Source: Panaeolus papilionaceus
Lineage: Eukaryota > Basidiomycota > Agaricomycetes > Agaricales
Length of the DNA stretch: 64,000 nt
Direction: 5' to 3'
Assembly: GCA_015501605.1 (NCBI GenBank)
Contig: JADNRZ010000040.1
Span: 62,001-126,000 of the forward strand
Positions 45,576 through 56,489 of the stretch are shown piece after piece (positions within the stretch are counted from its first letter, which is position 1; every line of letters begins with the position of its first letter). Both the position numbers and the translations under genes were made by a program. Below the pieces are notes generated by a model. That model saw only the letters and a list, made by a program, of their open reading frames with translations, searched no databases and was not told where the DNA came from.

Positions 45576-46688
45576 ATGATCAACCGAAATCGTGACTCCA
45601 ATTCTGTCTTAGGCCCCAGGATACATCACTCGTCGCCTTCAGCATCAGCATCGTACGCTCATTCTCCTACTGCTAGGAAGCGTCGCTCTTCGTCAGCTTC
45701 ATACCCGTATCCTCATTCTTCTTCTACCACATCATCGCCGACAACGTCACTTTTTATACCCACTCGCACAGAGGTAGTGCGAGAAGAGCTAGCGCAGTGT
45801 CAGGGCATGGACAGTGCCATCCAGGATGACGACGTTCGCGGATACTTTGATAGACTTGGGCTGCCTACTCCTGATTCTATGCCGAGGAGGAGAACGACGC
45901 ACCACACAAGCTTAAGTTCACCGACGAGGACAATGCCAATGTCACCAATAGGTGGGACTCCTACGCCTAATGCACTCGCTCCGCCCATTCCGTCTCCGCC
46001 GGCGATGAAGTCCCTAACCCCACCATTACGATTGCATCACGAACGGCAGACCAGCTCGTTGTTCTCATCATATCAGGCGGCTCAAGCAAGCAGCAGCTCA
46101 GGTTGTACTGAACAGCAGTGGCACCCTCAGGCTTCGAGTATCCAACCAATGATAATGCCAGTTCCGCCAGGTCCTGATTCCCTACTTACACCAACACCAA
46201 TGTATCACGATAGGTGGTCTGGCTCAACTTCATCCTCGCATTATCGTCAGTCAAGCGGTAGCTCGAGCCATAGTAGAAACCGAAATGGTCAGCCTATCGC
46301 TTCAGGCTCTCAAAACACCACCCACGCCATGCCTCCTGCCCCCGTCCCCGGATCCTCGCGCAACGTACGCTATACACAGCCTAAACCAGGAAGTAGCGCT
46401 CACTCACATAGAGGTGGAGTACACTCGACTCGAACTCGAGGGGAGGGTAGAAGTGCACATACCAGGAAACCCTCCACGTCAGAGGGGATTAGGATCGTTA
46501 CCATTTATGACGTCCGTGGATTCGAGGGAGTGGAACCTGATCCGCAGTTTCCTAATATGATGGTGGTGGATAGGACGGGTGGGGAGCCGATGGTGGTGTA
46601 CAGGTCAGGGGATGTGAGTGGGGTTGGGTATGATATGTATGGTGTTCATGGTGGGACTGGTAATCATGATCAGAGTTTGGGTCGATAG
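45576..46688 (+). CDS. Ser/Pro-rich, probably disordered protein (370 aa)
   Basis: Intronless frame. I chose the Met at 45576 (MINRNRDSNS) over 45513 because a TATA box lies at 45,494 and the earlier Met would sit almost on the transcription start. The first 300 residues are low complexity: Ser/Tyr/His stretches, basic patches such as ARKRRSSS, a short helical element REELAQCQGMDSAIQDDDVR and Pro-rich linkers. Only the last 70 residues look folded (RIVTIYDVRGFEGVEPDPQF, MVVDRTGGEPMVVYRSGD). Such proteins are common orphans in Agaricomycetes; a regulatory or scaffold role is a guess. A fragment of this gene occurs at 30,279-30,345, so it has been duplicated before. Confidence 0.7.
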   Translation: MINRNRDSNSVLGPRIHHSSPSASASYAHSPTARKRRSSSASYPYPHSSSTTSSPTTSLFIPTRTEVVREELAQCQGMDSAIQDDDVRGYFDRLGLPTPDSMPRRRTTHHTSLSSPTRTMPMSPIGGTPTPNALAPPIPSPPAMKSLTPPLRLHHERQTSSLFSSYQAAQASSSSGCTEQQWHPQASSIQPMIMPVPPGPDSLLTPTPMYHDRWSGSTSSSHYRQSSGSSSHSRNRNGQPIASGSQNTTHAMPPAPVPGSSRNVRYTQPKPGSSAHSHRGGVHSTRTRGEGRSAHTRKPSTSEGIRIVTIYDVRGFEGVEPDPQFPNMMVVDRTGGEPMVVYRSGDVSGVGYDMYGVHGGTGNHDQSLGR

Positions 46689-46689
46689 T

Positions 46690-47210
46690 TCGTGGCGTAG
46701 GTCTTATTTCACTGTTATCTTCTGTTTTAGCCTGTATGCAATTATCAAAAAGCTGAAATTGAGTGCGGAAGGTTTTAGAAGCAGAACGAAGCGAATGGTA
46801 TTGTGGGCGAAGTTGAGATGAGGCGGGTTAATTTTAAATGTCGTAAACCAGTTTGAATACTGAAATTGTTTTTTTATAAAACTTCATAATTGAGCATGTT
46901 CGCAGCTTGCTTTGGAAAGCCATGAATACGCTCAGATTGAAACGAGTGACAATGACGACATGAGATGATGTCAAGTTCAAGTTGGGTATTTGTGTTTGGT
47001 TCTCGCCTTATCGGCGTGTCAGTCAAACAAACAATTCAATTGTTGTTGGCACATTGAACAGGACCTTTATCACATCAACGTTGACCTCGTTGTCAATTGC
47101 ACTGACCAGGGACGCTCCCTCATTACAGCTTTCCCCGAGACATAGGGGTTTTCACTGACTGACTATCATCACTATCCCCATCCCCACTGCTATACCTAGT
47201 CCAGTTCACA
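46690..47210. other. Intergenic with R2 copy, promoter of the secreted-protein gene
   Basis: Contains the inverted R2 copy at 47,010-47,115. The 100 bp before 47,214 are C-rich and likely the promoter and leader of the next gene. Confidence 0.4.
47010..47115 (-). repeat. R2 repeat, inverted
   Basis: The minus strand reads AACGAGGTCAACGTTGATGT, then AATTGTTTGTTTGACTGACA. Confidence 0.55.
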
Positions 47211-47213
47211 GCC

Positions 47214-47768
47214 ATGGCACCATCGCTAACACACTTTGCTCTTGCTGCTCTCCTCTCCTCACTGTTTCTACCAGTCCTCGCACAAGACTTTTTCTCATCG
47301 TCGCCAGCTGCATGCACCTTCTCTTGCCCTACTGAAGATCTCAACGGCCTAGCACTAGTAAAAAGACCCTACGTCGTCGGATTCAACTCGACATATTCCA
47401 TCTTTGAATGCGTGTATGTACTCCTCGTTTTTCTCTCGTCGTCAGTCATTCAATAATACCACGTCCATGTCTTCAGGTTCCACTCCGCCTCCGCATCTCA
47501 CCCAGAACACAAATGCAGCTATTACAAGGTTTGTTTTTCCCTCCCATTCTTCCCCCCAATCCACACCAGTTGACACTGATATCTCCGCCCTCAGCCCACT
47601 GGCAACCACATGCTTGGTTACAAAGACGACGGATGCCCACCCACCGCTGTCGTATGCGACGACGACAACCCCACTCCCTTGTTCTCAAATTTCCCGAAAG
47701 ACGAAGTCCCGCCGTGGTTTGAAGTCGATCGATCGTTGTTGTATTTGAAAGAGCATCATAGGGCGTAG
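47214..47768 (+). CDS. Small secreted cysteine-rich protein (three exons)
   Basis: Exons 47214-47413, 47477-47528 and 47595-47768 join in frame to 141 residues. A textbook signal peptide (HFALAALLSSLFLPVLAQ) is followed by a mature chain with six cysteines: CTFSC, FEC, HKC, DGC and VVC. This allows three disulphides. There is one N-glycosylation site (NST), and the acidic/aromatic C terminus includes PWFEVDRSLLYL. The splice sites are canonical and every exon is needed to complete the cysteine pattern. No enzyme motif or known domain is recognised. Length, secretion and cysteine content fit the small secreted proteins that fungi use on host or substrate surfaces; that role is inference. It sits alone, outside the duplicated block. 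Confidence 0.8.
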
Positions 47769-47769
47769 C

Positions 47770-49595
47770 TAGAGGGATAGGTATGGGAATGGGGCTCGTA
47801 GAGGTGTTGGAATGGGGTGTATATGCGTATGATTCTGATTTTCTGTATGTTTTTCATTAATGCCATCTTTTCATACCAGATACGACATCGTTTTGCGTCT
47901 CTTTCTCCCTCTGCTACTTTAAGCCGTGTTTGGTTCAGTTTCAGAGGATCTCAGCCGTCTCCCGGTCGTTTGTGGGTTCTCATCATCGTTGAACGTCATA
48001 CTCAGTCGCCGCCGCTGTCGGTTTTCATCTCAGTCATCCAGATTCTTCATTTATATCGTTCCTAGTCGTCTAGTGTCCCCGTCAACGTTGTCTGAGTCTG
48101 GGTCGTGGCAGCTTTTGTATATCGCCTCATTTCGTCTCAATCCCACCCACACGCACAGCACAGAGACTTGTTTCCCGTCTCTCCCTCCCTCCTGGCCTAC
48201 GGCACGCATATGCTCTATCTGTACATCCCCCTCTTCTCTTCATGCGGCCATCATCCCAATTCTATTCCAACACCACCTACCTCCGCACTGCGACCCCACT
48301 CTCCGCTTTTCAACCATGTTCCCTTGAATTCTCCTCTCTCATCATCTTTTCTCGCACCACATTCACGCTCCTCCTCTGTAGTAACACACCTTGCGCATCA
48401 ACTACTCCTTCACTTGTGCGCTCGTTTTTATTTCAGACCCTTCAAATGTATCATCAACTTTTGCACTGGGCACTGCTAACGGTCTTGCACTGTATAGTCT
48501 CCGGGTATTCAGCGTTTCTTTTTCTCCTCCCTCCGTGCGCATACATATACCCACCTCGCGAAGCCATCCTTCGATCTTGTACATCCTGAAGTTCCGCGTC
48601 CCCCTAGCACCTCAATCTATTCCCATGTATCGCTTCTCCTTCGCTTTCGCCTACCTTTAGCAGCATGTGTTGTTTGACCTCTTTTTCGTCTATCCCTTCC
48701 TCGCTCATGTTTTCGTTCCCAGGTCCCTTGGGTTTCATGTTCATCATATTTTTTTCGCTGTTGTACTCAATTTCATCTGTCTCTTTAGTTCTCTGCATAT
48801 GAGCCCCCCATCATGACCCTCCGCGTTTGCTCTTCTGCATTCTCGATCAAGTTCGCTTTTTTACCCCTCGGCTCAATCGACTCGATGTATTTTGTCAAAC
48901 ATGTGTATCTCATGCGCGGAACGCATACTTTCATTTCCCCTCCTGTCATCAACATATTCTCCTCGACCCTTCGTCTGTATGCACAGACGTTCATTTTCTA
49001 CCCATTGCTCTGCGTTTCCATGTGTTTCCTGAACAGCGCTCGCCCTCGTTGTGATGGATGGCGTGTGGTGAGCGGCATCATGCTCGGATCACTGAGATTA
49101 GGCGAATCATGGCGGCTGAACGCCTGCAGCTTTCATTGGCTAAATTTAGGACTGTATTCCGGTCTCTAGGTCTGGCGACTGTCAGCGCTAAGGCTGTAGG
49201 TCTGACGCATGCCATACCGATCATGTATTGGCCGGAAATAGATCAGTCTGCGGCTCTTGGGTCTACCTACCTTCATAACTGCACCAACACTCAGGATCGT
49301 GACTCATCTCCTTTGGCGGCGAGCTTGTCCAGTCGGCTGCTAGGCACTTTCACCCCTCTGGGGACTCACCCGCCCACCGTCCTTACCTCTTGCCTTGGGA
49401 GGGGGTCAAGCCAGGCTCCTCTCTCCCATTCACACATACACGACCCGACCATGGGAGACTCACCATGTAAAATCAAGAGTACACTTTTCTATATCAAAGT
49501 CGGATTGCGCCCATACGTAATTCTTTGTTCTTACACTCGAGTCTCCGTAGCCAGAGCAGTCAGATATGGGGTTAGTAGGTCCCAAGGGGCATGAG
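47770..49595 (+). repeat. R1-type repeat, start of the second large block
   Basis: Pyrimidine-rich with landmarks CTCTCCGCTTTTCAACCATG (48,299) and CATATACCCACC (48,544). From 48,382 it matches position 76 onward of the first block. Positions 48,880-49,580 have no counterpart there. No supported gene. Confidence 0.5.
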
Positions 49596-50758
49596 GCGGA
49601 GCTTGTTCCATTGAATGACATCGTAGTTGGAGACTGCATCGAAGCTTTTGAATGACGCAAAAGACTAGAGTCGGTCCCGTCCCCCGTTGGCCCTGGGTTC
49701 GACATCCGCAGCGCCGACGCAGGACCCGAGCTGCTCATATCGAGTGGTGTAGCCAGGTATGAGCTTGAAAGCTCTTGTATGTGGCTGGATAGAGGTGACC
49801 CGACGGATGGCTGAGAAACGGCCTCATTCTGGGACCAATGAAGTTGTTTGTTGGAGTGAAACTGGTTCCATCGTCGAGAACGGATGATTGGAGGTTATGA
49901 TTCCTCTTTCTGTTTCGTCGGCATAGCCATATAAGCAGAAATACGACCAGACATCCAACCACCGCCACAGGGACCGCGATTTCCACGGCAAGTTTCCAAT
50001 TGTTGGATTTTTTGGGTATCGGTATAAGGTAGAGCTGCTCTTCCAAGGGCAGGTGGGGTCACTATTCCGAGGCGACGCTAAATTTTGGTTGAGTCATTCT
50101 GCATGATGATTAAACGCAATGCATTACCAGTCATATCTACAACGGGAGGGTTTGTAGCCCACCGACCCAAGCTATGCACGAACCAAGGCGTGAGTGAAAC
50201 AGAAAGCCTGTCAGAAATATAGAATATAGACTTACGCATCGCTTACAGCGGCTAATCGATAGCAAGGGAGCTTAAAGTTAGTAAAATAGTCTGCGACATC
50301 GCAGAAGAGCACAGTAGTATCGCACCTAGAAGCTGAGTGTCGGGAAGTGACTAGTTCACGAACGTGTAGGTGTTGTCTTCAACAGGTAACGTAAAATTCG
50401 TCACAACATTGCCATCGGGCTGCACAAAGCTCAAGCGATAAGGTGGTGTACCGCCCGCGATCGTGATAGCCCATGGCTCACAATTATCGAGGAATTTTTC
50501 CCCAGTGACGTTTGAAGTGGCAGTGAATGGAGGGTCGACCTTAGGTGGGGGGGAGCATTGACCGGAATTCTCTGCATATGTTTTCATGTCGCAAACTAAT
50601 CCATGGAGATATATGCAGCAAAAGGAGTAGCGCAAACCTGCCATCACATTGTCGTAAATTACGGATGGTACACCTCGAGAGCAAGGGAAGTGAGTCACAT
50701 AAATGAAAGCTGGTGAACATGAGGAAGTGCGTTCGGACTTATAGAGCTGAAAAGCCAA
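49596..50758 (-). pseudogene. Single-pass membrane protein, multiply broken (copy 2)
   Basis: Same gene as 1212-2477, with the same small exons. Lesions differ. Codon TCG has become TAG at 50,351-50,353, just after the ectodomain core. One base is lost at about 50,027 before the membrane segment IAVPVAVVGCLVVFLLIWLC. About 8 extra bases lie near 49,833-49,842 in the cytoplasmic tail. The last 330 bp, including the TPPPYVP region of copy 1, are deleted between GGGGCATGAGGCG and GTTCCATTG. The tail part that copy 1 lost (SSVLDDGTSFTPTNN after the membrane helix) is in register here. Confidence 0.7.
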
Positions 50759-50759
50759 A

Positions 50760-52300
50760 AGTCGACAATCTAAGGGTTAGCAAGCCAGCGTGATATGAGT
50801 GGGTAATGTCGGAGGAATGGTAACAAAGCAGGGCTTAAATGCGAGATGACAGGGCGGGTGAAAAGGTTGAATGTGCCAACGTGAATACGACGACATGCGG
50901 TCTCTTGATGCAGAACAAAGGTGGATACGCAGGAGTGAAGGCGAGTATAATTGATCAACAACGATGGGGACACACACTTGAGGCGTGCGAGATAGACTTA
51001 TATGAGACGAGGATGGACGAACAATGAAAGGCAAAGCGTAAGAGGGCTCGTCGACGCGAAAAGGTTGTTGTTGGGGACACTGATACAGAATGAACGGCAG
51101 GAGAATCTTTGACAAGGAAGGGGTCGATGAAAACAACCGGGGTAGCACCGGTGAAAAAAGAGCGGAGACGAGGGAAGAGAAGGGAGAGAAGAGGAGCGAA
51201 GTTGCATGACGCAGATAGGTGATGACGCAGTGACATGCACATGATATCAGGCAACATAGTCGGAAGAAGACAGATAACAGGTGATACTCAGAGGAACGCA
51301 GAGAGATTATTGTGAACCCCTGATCATGGGCCCGGCCGAACGCCTTCTTTCTGAAAGCCAGGAATGATATGTTATATCCAATAATGCCATCGGGATCCTG
51401 AGGGCTGGGTCGCAGATCAGCAAGGAGATGTGAGGGTGTATGTGGAGGTGGGTGAGACTAGAGGAAGAGGCGCGAACCTTGTGATGTGTCCGTCGAATCT
51501 TGGTGCGATGACTACAACGGGAGGGGGTAACGCGAGATCGAGGGTATAATGAGGAGGATTTTAGAGACAGACGATATAAAGTACAGGAAATAAGACGAGC
51601 CTTGCGAGGAAAACTGCTAGGGCGAAAACGAAACTCATCCAAAATGTACGAGCTGATGTGACGACAATTAGCCTACACACGCATTCGTGGCATGGAGGAC
51701 TATGATACTGCATATGTAGAGGGTAGTGAGCAGAAGGTCCAGGTGATAACGATGGCAATGAGGTCGACGTTGATGGGGATGAAGGAACAGCAAGCAGCTA
51801 GCTCATCGTGCCAACAAAATCGGTTACTTTGTTCGATGCACGGCAAAACCCACGTCTCACTTCTGGACGCGTGAAGCGACTTGGACTCTAAGCCTGATGA
51901 GGACGAGTTTTTAGAATGCTTTTATATTTTCTTTCCGTTGTGATTGATCTCTTATCGTTGAATCCATTTCTTTGTTTTAGGTTACACTGGCGGTTTTGAC
52001 ATCTGATATCTGCCCACAAACCGATGATAAACTTTGTGAAAGTCGGTGGGATGCTAGGATCACGTTCCTCCACATCGACATCAGACTCCATGATCACTAG
52101 AACTAAACACATTCGCCGTTACATTTAAGTATTATAGAAATTGTTATTTGGGTCGGATGCCGGAAGAAAACCGTGATACATCATGCACTAACTCGCAATT
52201 GCTTGTAATTAAAATCACATAGATTCTCCTTTGCTAAATGTAGTGCGTGTTAGCTATCAACAACCCGCTACCTTTCGGTCAGATAACGATTGGACTTGCC
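50760..52300. other. Duplicated intergenic block, no gene
   Basis: Counterpart of 2,480-4,880, lacking the 690-bp and 190-bp segments found there. Contains one R2 copy. Confidence 0.5.
51715..51865 (+). repeat. R2 repeat
   Basis: GAGGTCGACGTTGATGGGGA, AGCTAGCTCATCGTGCCAAC, a degenerate TTTG tract (CGGTTACTTTGTTCG) and CACGGCAAAACCCACG. Confidence 0.6.
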
Positions 52301-52307
52301 AAAACAA

Positions 52308-53612
52308 TCAAAGATCATGACGTTCATGAAGCTCATGGCCCCAGCACTTGAAGGACGAGATCGCTCTTGCAAAGATCCCGCGCTTTGCTGGGGCTGGATG
52401 AGAGGGCAATGTTGGTGGGTGAGAGGGCAATGTTGGTTCAGCCATGGGATCATGCACCGATTCGGGAGGTGCCTCAAAATCCTCAAGTTCCTGATTAAAC
52501 TTCGCAAGGATCCTCTCTGTTTCTTCCAACTGCAATGAAAGGACTGTGAGTAGTTGGAAATCTGGGCCTAATGGTGCCACCTCCAATTCTGAGCGAATGT
52601 TGGCTCGTTGAATTTGCAGGTTTTGAATTCGAATTTGGAGATTGTTGTAGAGGTCTGCTCCAAATGCCGCGTCGCGTATCTGGTCCGAAATTTCTACTTC
52701 AAATGCTGCTATAACGAGGACCCGACAAGCCTCATCAAGAACGCAGAGCGCCGACTCTACATTATTGTCAAACCTGACAATTAGACACACGTTTTGAATG
52801 TAATCCTAAGACAGTGGACGCGTAAGGGTCACAGCTAGTCAATGAAGCATATCAGCATGTCATACCTTCCACACGACGTCCCGCAGCTGCTCGAAGTTGC
52901 GCTCTGCACGCTGCATGGAGCTTTCACCGGATAATTGGTCCCACATAGTGGTTACTATCATGATGTTCCCCACTGTTTCAATACCTGTCATATCCTGGAA
53001 GGTTTTGAGCATTCTGCGCTGACTTCCAGGCAATCGCACAACATTGATGGGTGTGAAATAGAGAATCCTGCCAATGTGGGTAATGCTACAATTCCATTAT
53101 CAGTCTGCTCAACCAAATGACAATAACATGCGAACATACGCCATATCTCTCATAAAATTTTGGATCATGACGACTATGCTCATTTCTGAAATCTTTGTGT
53201 CGCCAAAGCCGGGTACATCAATCATGAAGATGGGACTTCTGCTGTAGGGAACTGAAGTCACGTTCTCGACGATGTATACAGATATTGCTTGGGTGCATCC
53301 TTCCAGAAGGTGGCTAGATATTTGAAGCGACCCCTTGGGTGCGAGTGCCTCGATGAACTGGGGTATCCAGAAATTAGTTCACGAAGACCAGGTGAACTCC
53401 CACTTACGCTACTTTTGCCAGACCCTGTGGGTCCTAGTAGTCTACCCGGATGTCCGTACATTGAACTCAAGGACGGATACTCTGGCAAAGATGACTTACA
53501 ACACAATAGCGGTACTGAGACCGCGACCAGGAATTTTTGATACTGGTGTCACAGAGACAGGACCATCAATTCTTATTGAATGGTAGGATTGTTTTGGCTG
53601 ATTGCTGGTCAT
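52308..53612 (-). CDS. AIG1-like P-loop GTPase, subfamily A (copy 2)
   Basis: Second copy of the gene at 4,885-6,193 with the same five-exon structure. Exon 1 runs 53612-53500, the 34-bp P-loop exon encodes LLGPTGSGKSS and the last exon ends at 52308. Motifs seen: GPTGSGKSS, IDVPGFGDTKIS, TTMWD, the coiled coil NLQIRIQNLQIQRANI and the tail AISSFKCWGHEL. Divergence from copy 1 is concentrated at the start of the last exon (VLVIAAFEVEISDQIRD against LVQKIFPMELSSSIRE) and in the Pro/Ser linker, while motifs are unchanged, which suggests that both copies are maintained. The frame is open throughout. TATA box about 160 bp upstream. Confidence 0.8.
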
Positions 53613-53770
53613 GTTATGATACAGAGTAAGGTACTTGTGATTGTAGAGGGAAACAGTATGATTAAAGGATTTGCAACCTAAAAGATGCCTCAGCGACACC
53701 TCGAGGCGCCAGGTGTAACGTGGCTCACGAGTATGCCTACCTCGTGACCTCCGTCGCTTTCCCATTGGCA

Positions 53771-53776
53771 TTTATA
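53771..53776 (-). promoter_or_regulatory. TATA box of GTPase A (copy 2)
   Basis: CTATAAATGCCAATGGG on the minus strand, the same position and sequence as in copy 1. Confidence 0.5.
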
Positions 53777-53779
53777 GGA

Positions 53780-54990
53780 TGAAGTTGGCTTATGATATCT
53801 CCAGAAATTTCTTAAAACGCATTAACTATTATCAATACATGGAGGGTTCCATGATTTGCAGTGTTCAAAGGAATGCATCGCGATTCCCAGACCAGGGTTG
53901 TTGATTGTGATCTGGAAGGCACACAACGACGATAACAAATGGGGACAGACATTTCGAACTCAAGCCTTAGGATTATACAGGCCCCGTATCCATTGCCTTG
54001 TTCTTTCCGACATTCTTCGCAGAGAGGTAGCCGAGCACGACAGTCGTCGTACCGGCTGTGAAGAGAGGCGATGTATTACTTGAATAGAGGCGGTATAGTT
54101 CCATTAGTATACCAGGTGAGACAGAACGACTCATAACCCAGAATCAACCCACCCGTTTTCGACAAGAGAATCTTAAGGTCTGACTCCGGTGATGTACATG
54201 GCCCCTTTTCTGGCTCCTTGCATTGTAGAGGGCCAGTTGTGTGGCACACTCTACTGGATTTCTGTCCCTTCGAGCTCGAATGTTACGAGTGGCGGTGAGC
54301 GTGAGACCTGTCTGTGCCTGTATCCGGCCACTATAAGTATGTATATGCTACACATGGTGGGATGCGGATGAGTCTGCGCACCGGGCATTTTGTGAGCTGG
54401 AAAATCAGGAAGTGATTTGACGACGATTCACTCCATGGCATTGACGGTTCTATGAACGTAGGCTTATCTTTGTTCATGTGGACGGTGACAAAAATACTTG
54501 TATTATAAATTGGATTTCAAAACATGTGTTTACATCAGGCTAATCTCTATGAGTGAGGGATAGAGGAGTGGAGGCAGACTCAGAACGTTGATCGTGACGC
54601 GGGTTTTGCCGTGAGCCAAACAAATAAACCGATTTTCGTTGGGACGATTCAGATGAGCTAGACCTTCCTTCATCACCATCACCGTCGACCTTGTTGACAG
54701 TTGCACGAACCTGGACCTTCGCTCACTACCCCTACTATGACCCACAACGTTTGTATATTCAGTATCATCATCTCTCGTAGCATGAACGCGTTTTCACGCT
54801 CGCATGAAACGTCGTTGCTGCCAACGAGTACTTATTGGGTGAAAATTTTCATGTCCTGCTGATTCAACTGGCGGCCTTCGATTATTGAGTCTGGACGTCC
54901 TACTGTTTTTCTCTCTTGTCTTCGTTAATACATTCACATTACACCTCTCAACCCAGCTTTGCTGACGCACCCCCGCCCACACTTCGGAGA
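53780..54990. other. Upstream region of GTPase A copy 2, R2 copy, no gene
   Basis: Counterpart of 6,360-7,545. The FEFEGTEIP-type relic is interrupted by a stop here. The inverted R2 copy lies at 54,590-54,720. Confidence 0.45.
54590..54720 (-). repeat. R2 repeat, inverted
   Basis: The minus strand reads AACAAGGTCGACGGTGATGG, CGGTTTATTTGTTTGGCTC and CACGGCAAAACCCGCG, nearly identical to 7,170-7,300. Confidence 0.65.
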
Positions 54991-56130
54991 CGCGTTCCCT
55001 ATCCCGCTCCCCAACCTGCGTACATTTCCTTGTTTTTCCTTCCTCTGATGCGTGACCCCCTCTCCGCTTTTCAACTGTACTCACCTGGATTTTACTTGTA
55101 CCTCTCCTCCCCTCGCACCACATCTCCATTCTTTTCACGCTTCTCTGATTCACCCCACTATCTTCATCAAACCCGACCTCATCCGATGACCACCTTCCTG
55201 TATTGGTCTCAGCGGTATCATCCATTTTCTCAGTGCTGCCCTTGATTGATATACCCATCCCGTAGATTCCTTGAGCGTTCTCGAGTTACGTTTCCCGCCT
55301 GCGCATCAAATTATATTCGCTCTCTGGGGCGCTGATACTCTAACCTGTAATATCATAACCATCTACAATCACTCTCAATTACAAGGCCTGTACTTCCTAT
55401 CGTCTGCTTTCACTTCCCCGCTCCGCGTGTCATTATCAATATGTGTCGTTTAACCTCAGTTCCTGCGATCTTCCCGTTGGTCGTACCCTTGTACCCATGT
55501 CTCCGTTCAACTCACACTCATCCTATCTTTCCGCTGTCGTCATTAATCTCATCTTTCGCCAGATTCTCAGGTTCATTACCTCTCCACTCCGTCTCTTGAC
55601 AGATATTTTCTCAGCTAGGTTGATACCTCATTATCTTCGTAATTTCCCTTCCTACTCGACACCTCAGAGAGCTATCTTCATTTTCGCACCTTCCCTCCAT
55701 AATCCCTCTCCTCACTTGTTGTCGACTGAGATTTTGTATGTCCAGGTTAATATTTTTAATTGCATCTCTTCCGTTATATTCCTGAGTTTGCTACCCGCGA
55801 GGTATTATTCATTCCTCAACCGGTCGTTGATTAACTTGCTCTTCGATTTCATGTCGGCTGCGAAATTGTGTAAACGGACATGTGTAGATGTCTGCTGGGC
55901 GTGTGTTGGTAAATATCAATTGCTTGGTGATTTCATTCAATTTTTGGCTGGTGGAGTTGGTTGGAGTGTATCATTGTTTTTTGGGAGTGTGATGTCGAAG
56001 TTGAGACGCTGTGCTAGGTTTGCAGACAAACAGACAACAGGTATCAAAAACGATACAGATGAATTGGATAACAGAAAGCAACAGCATGGACGAAACATAG
56101 TAATAAAAAAATCGTTCTCTATCAATTAAT
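54990..56130 (+). repeat. R1 repeat (copy 2)
   Basis: Counterpart of 7,945-8,985 with the landmark GATATACCCATC at 55,248. About 260 bp at 55,855-56,115 are unique to this copy. The 228-codon frame at 55,443-56,129 is open only because of this insertion and is not coding by any other criterion. Confidence 0.5.
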
Positions 56131-56132
56131 GT

Positions 56133-56348
56133 CTAAGTATGCTGCGTTCCTGTATGTCTAATCGGCTCCGGGCGCGGGTTGAGACTGGTCCCCATGATTT
56201 GCCTGATCTCAGCAATCTGAGAAAAGAGCGCATTGAGCTCGCCATCTGTGAACAATTGCGTCCGGTTGGGATGATGGATGCGGGTGCACATCATTGTGTT
56301 CTCAAAGAGGTCGAGTTGGTGCAGATAGTCGCTTCTGGAAGAGGACAT
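56133..56348 (-). CDS. Small FTDGE-motif protein (71 aa, copy 2, altered C terminus)
   Basis: Counterpart of 8,996-9,193. The N-terminal helix (MSSSRSDYLHQLDLFENTMM), the HHPNRTQLFTDGE core and the second helix (SQIAEIRQIM) are kept. A 7-bp deletion after GGGAC shifts the frame, so the conserved ENQSQP ending is replaced by an unrelated tail of about 18 residues (SLNPRPEPIRHTGTQHT). A TATA box lies about 130 bp upstream. It is probably still translated; whether it works depends on the C-terminal motif. Confidence 0.5.
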   Translation of the reverse strand: MSSSRSDYLHQLDLFENTMMCTRIHHPNRTQLFTDGELNALFSQIAEIRQIMGTSLNPRPEPIRHTGTQHT

Positions 56349-56478
56349 TGAGACGAGGAGAAAGAGAGGATTGGTGTTGGTGTTGAGAGGGGTCGGGGTG
56401 AGAGGGCTGTGTTGGGAGGGTGGGTTGTGTTGAGGTAGAGTGGGGTGACGCTTTGAACTGTATTAGTCACTGGTTTCT

Positions 56479-56486
56479 TATTTATA
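56479..56486 (-). promoter_or_regulatory. TATA box of the small FTDGE gene (copy 2)
   Basis: The minus strand reads TATAAATA about 130 bp before the ATG at 56348. Confidence 0.5.
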
Positions 56487-56489
56487 CGC

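Noticed and set aside
53613..53771. N-terminal extension of GTPase A copy 2
   Set aside because: Absent from copy 1, rich in Arg, and it covers the conserved TATA region, so it is promoter rather than coding.
55443..56129. 228-codon plus-strand open frame
   Set aside because: Open only through a copy-specific insertion in the R1 repeat; block 1 has no such frame.
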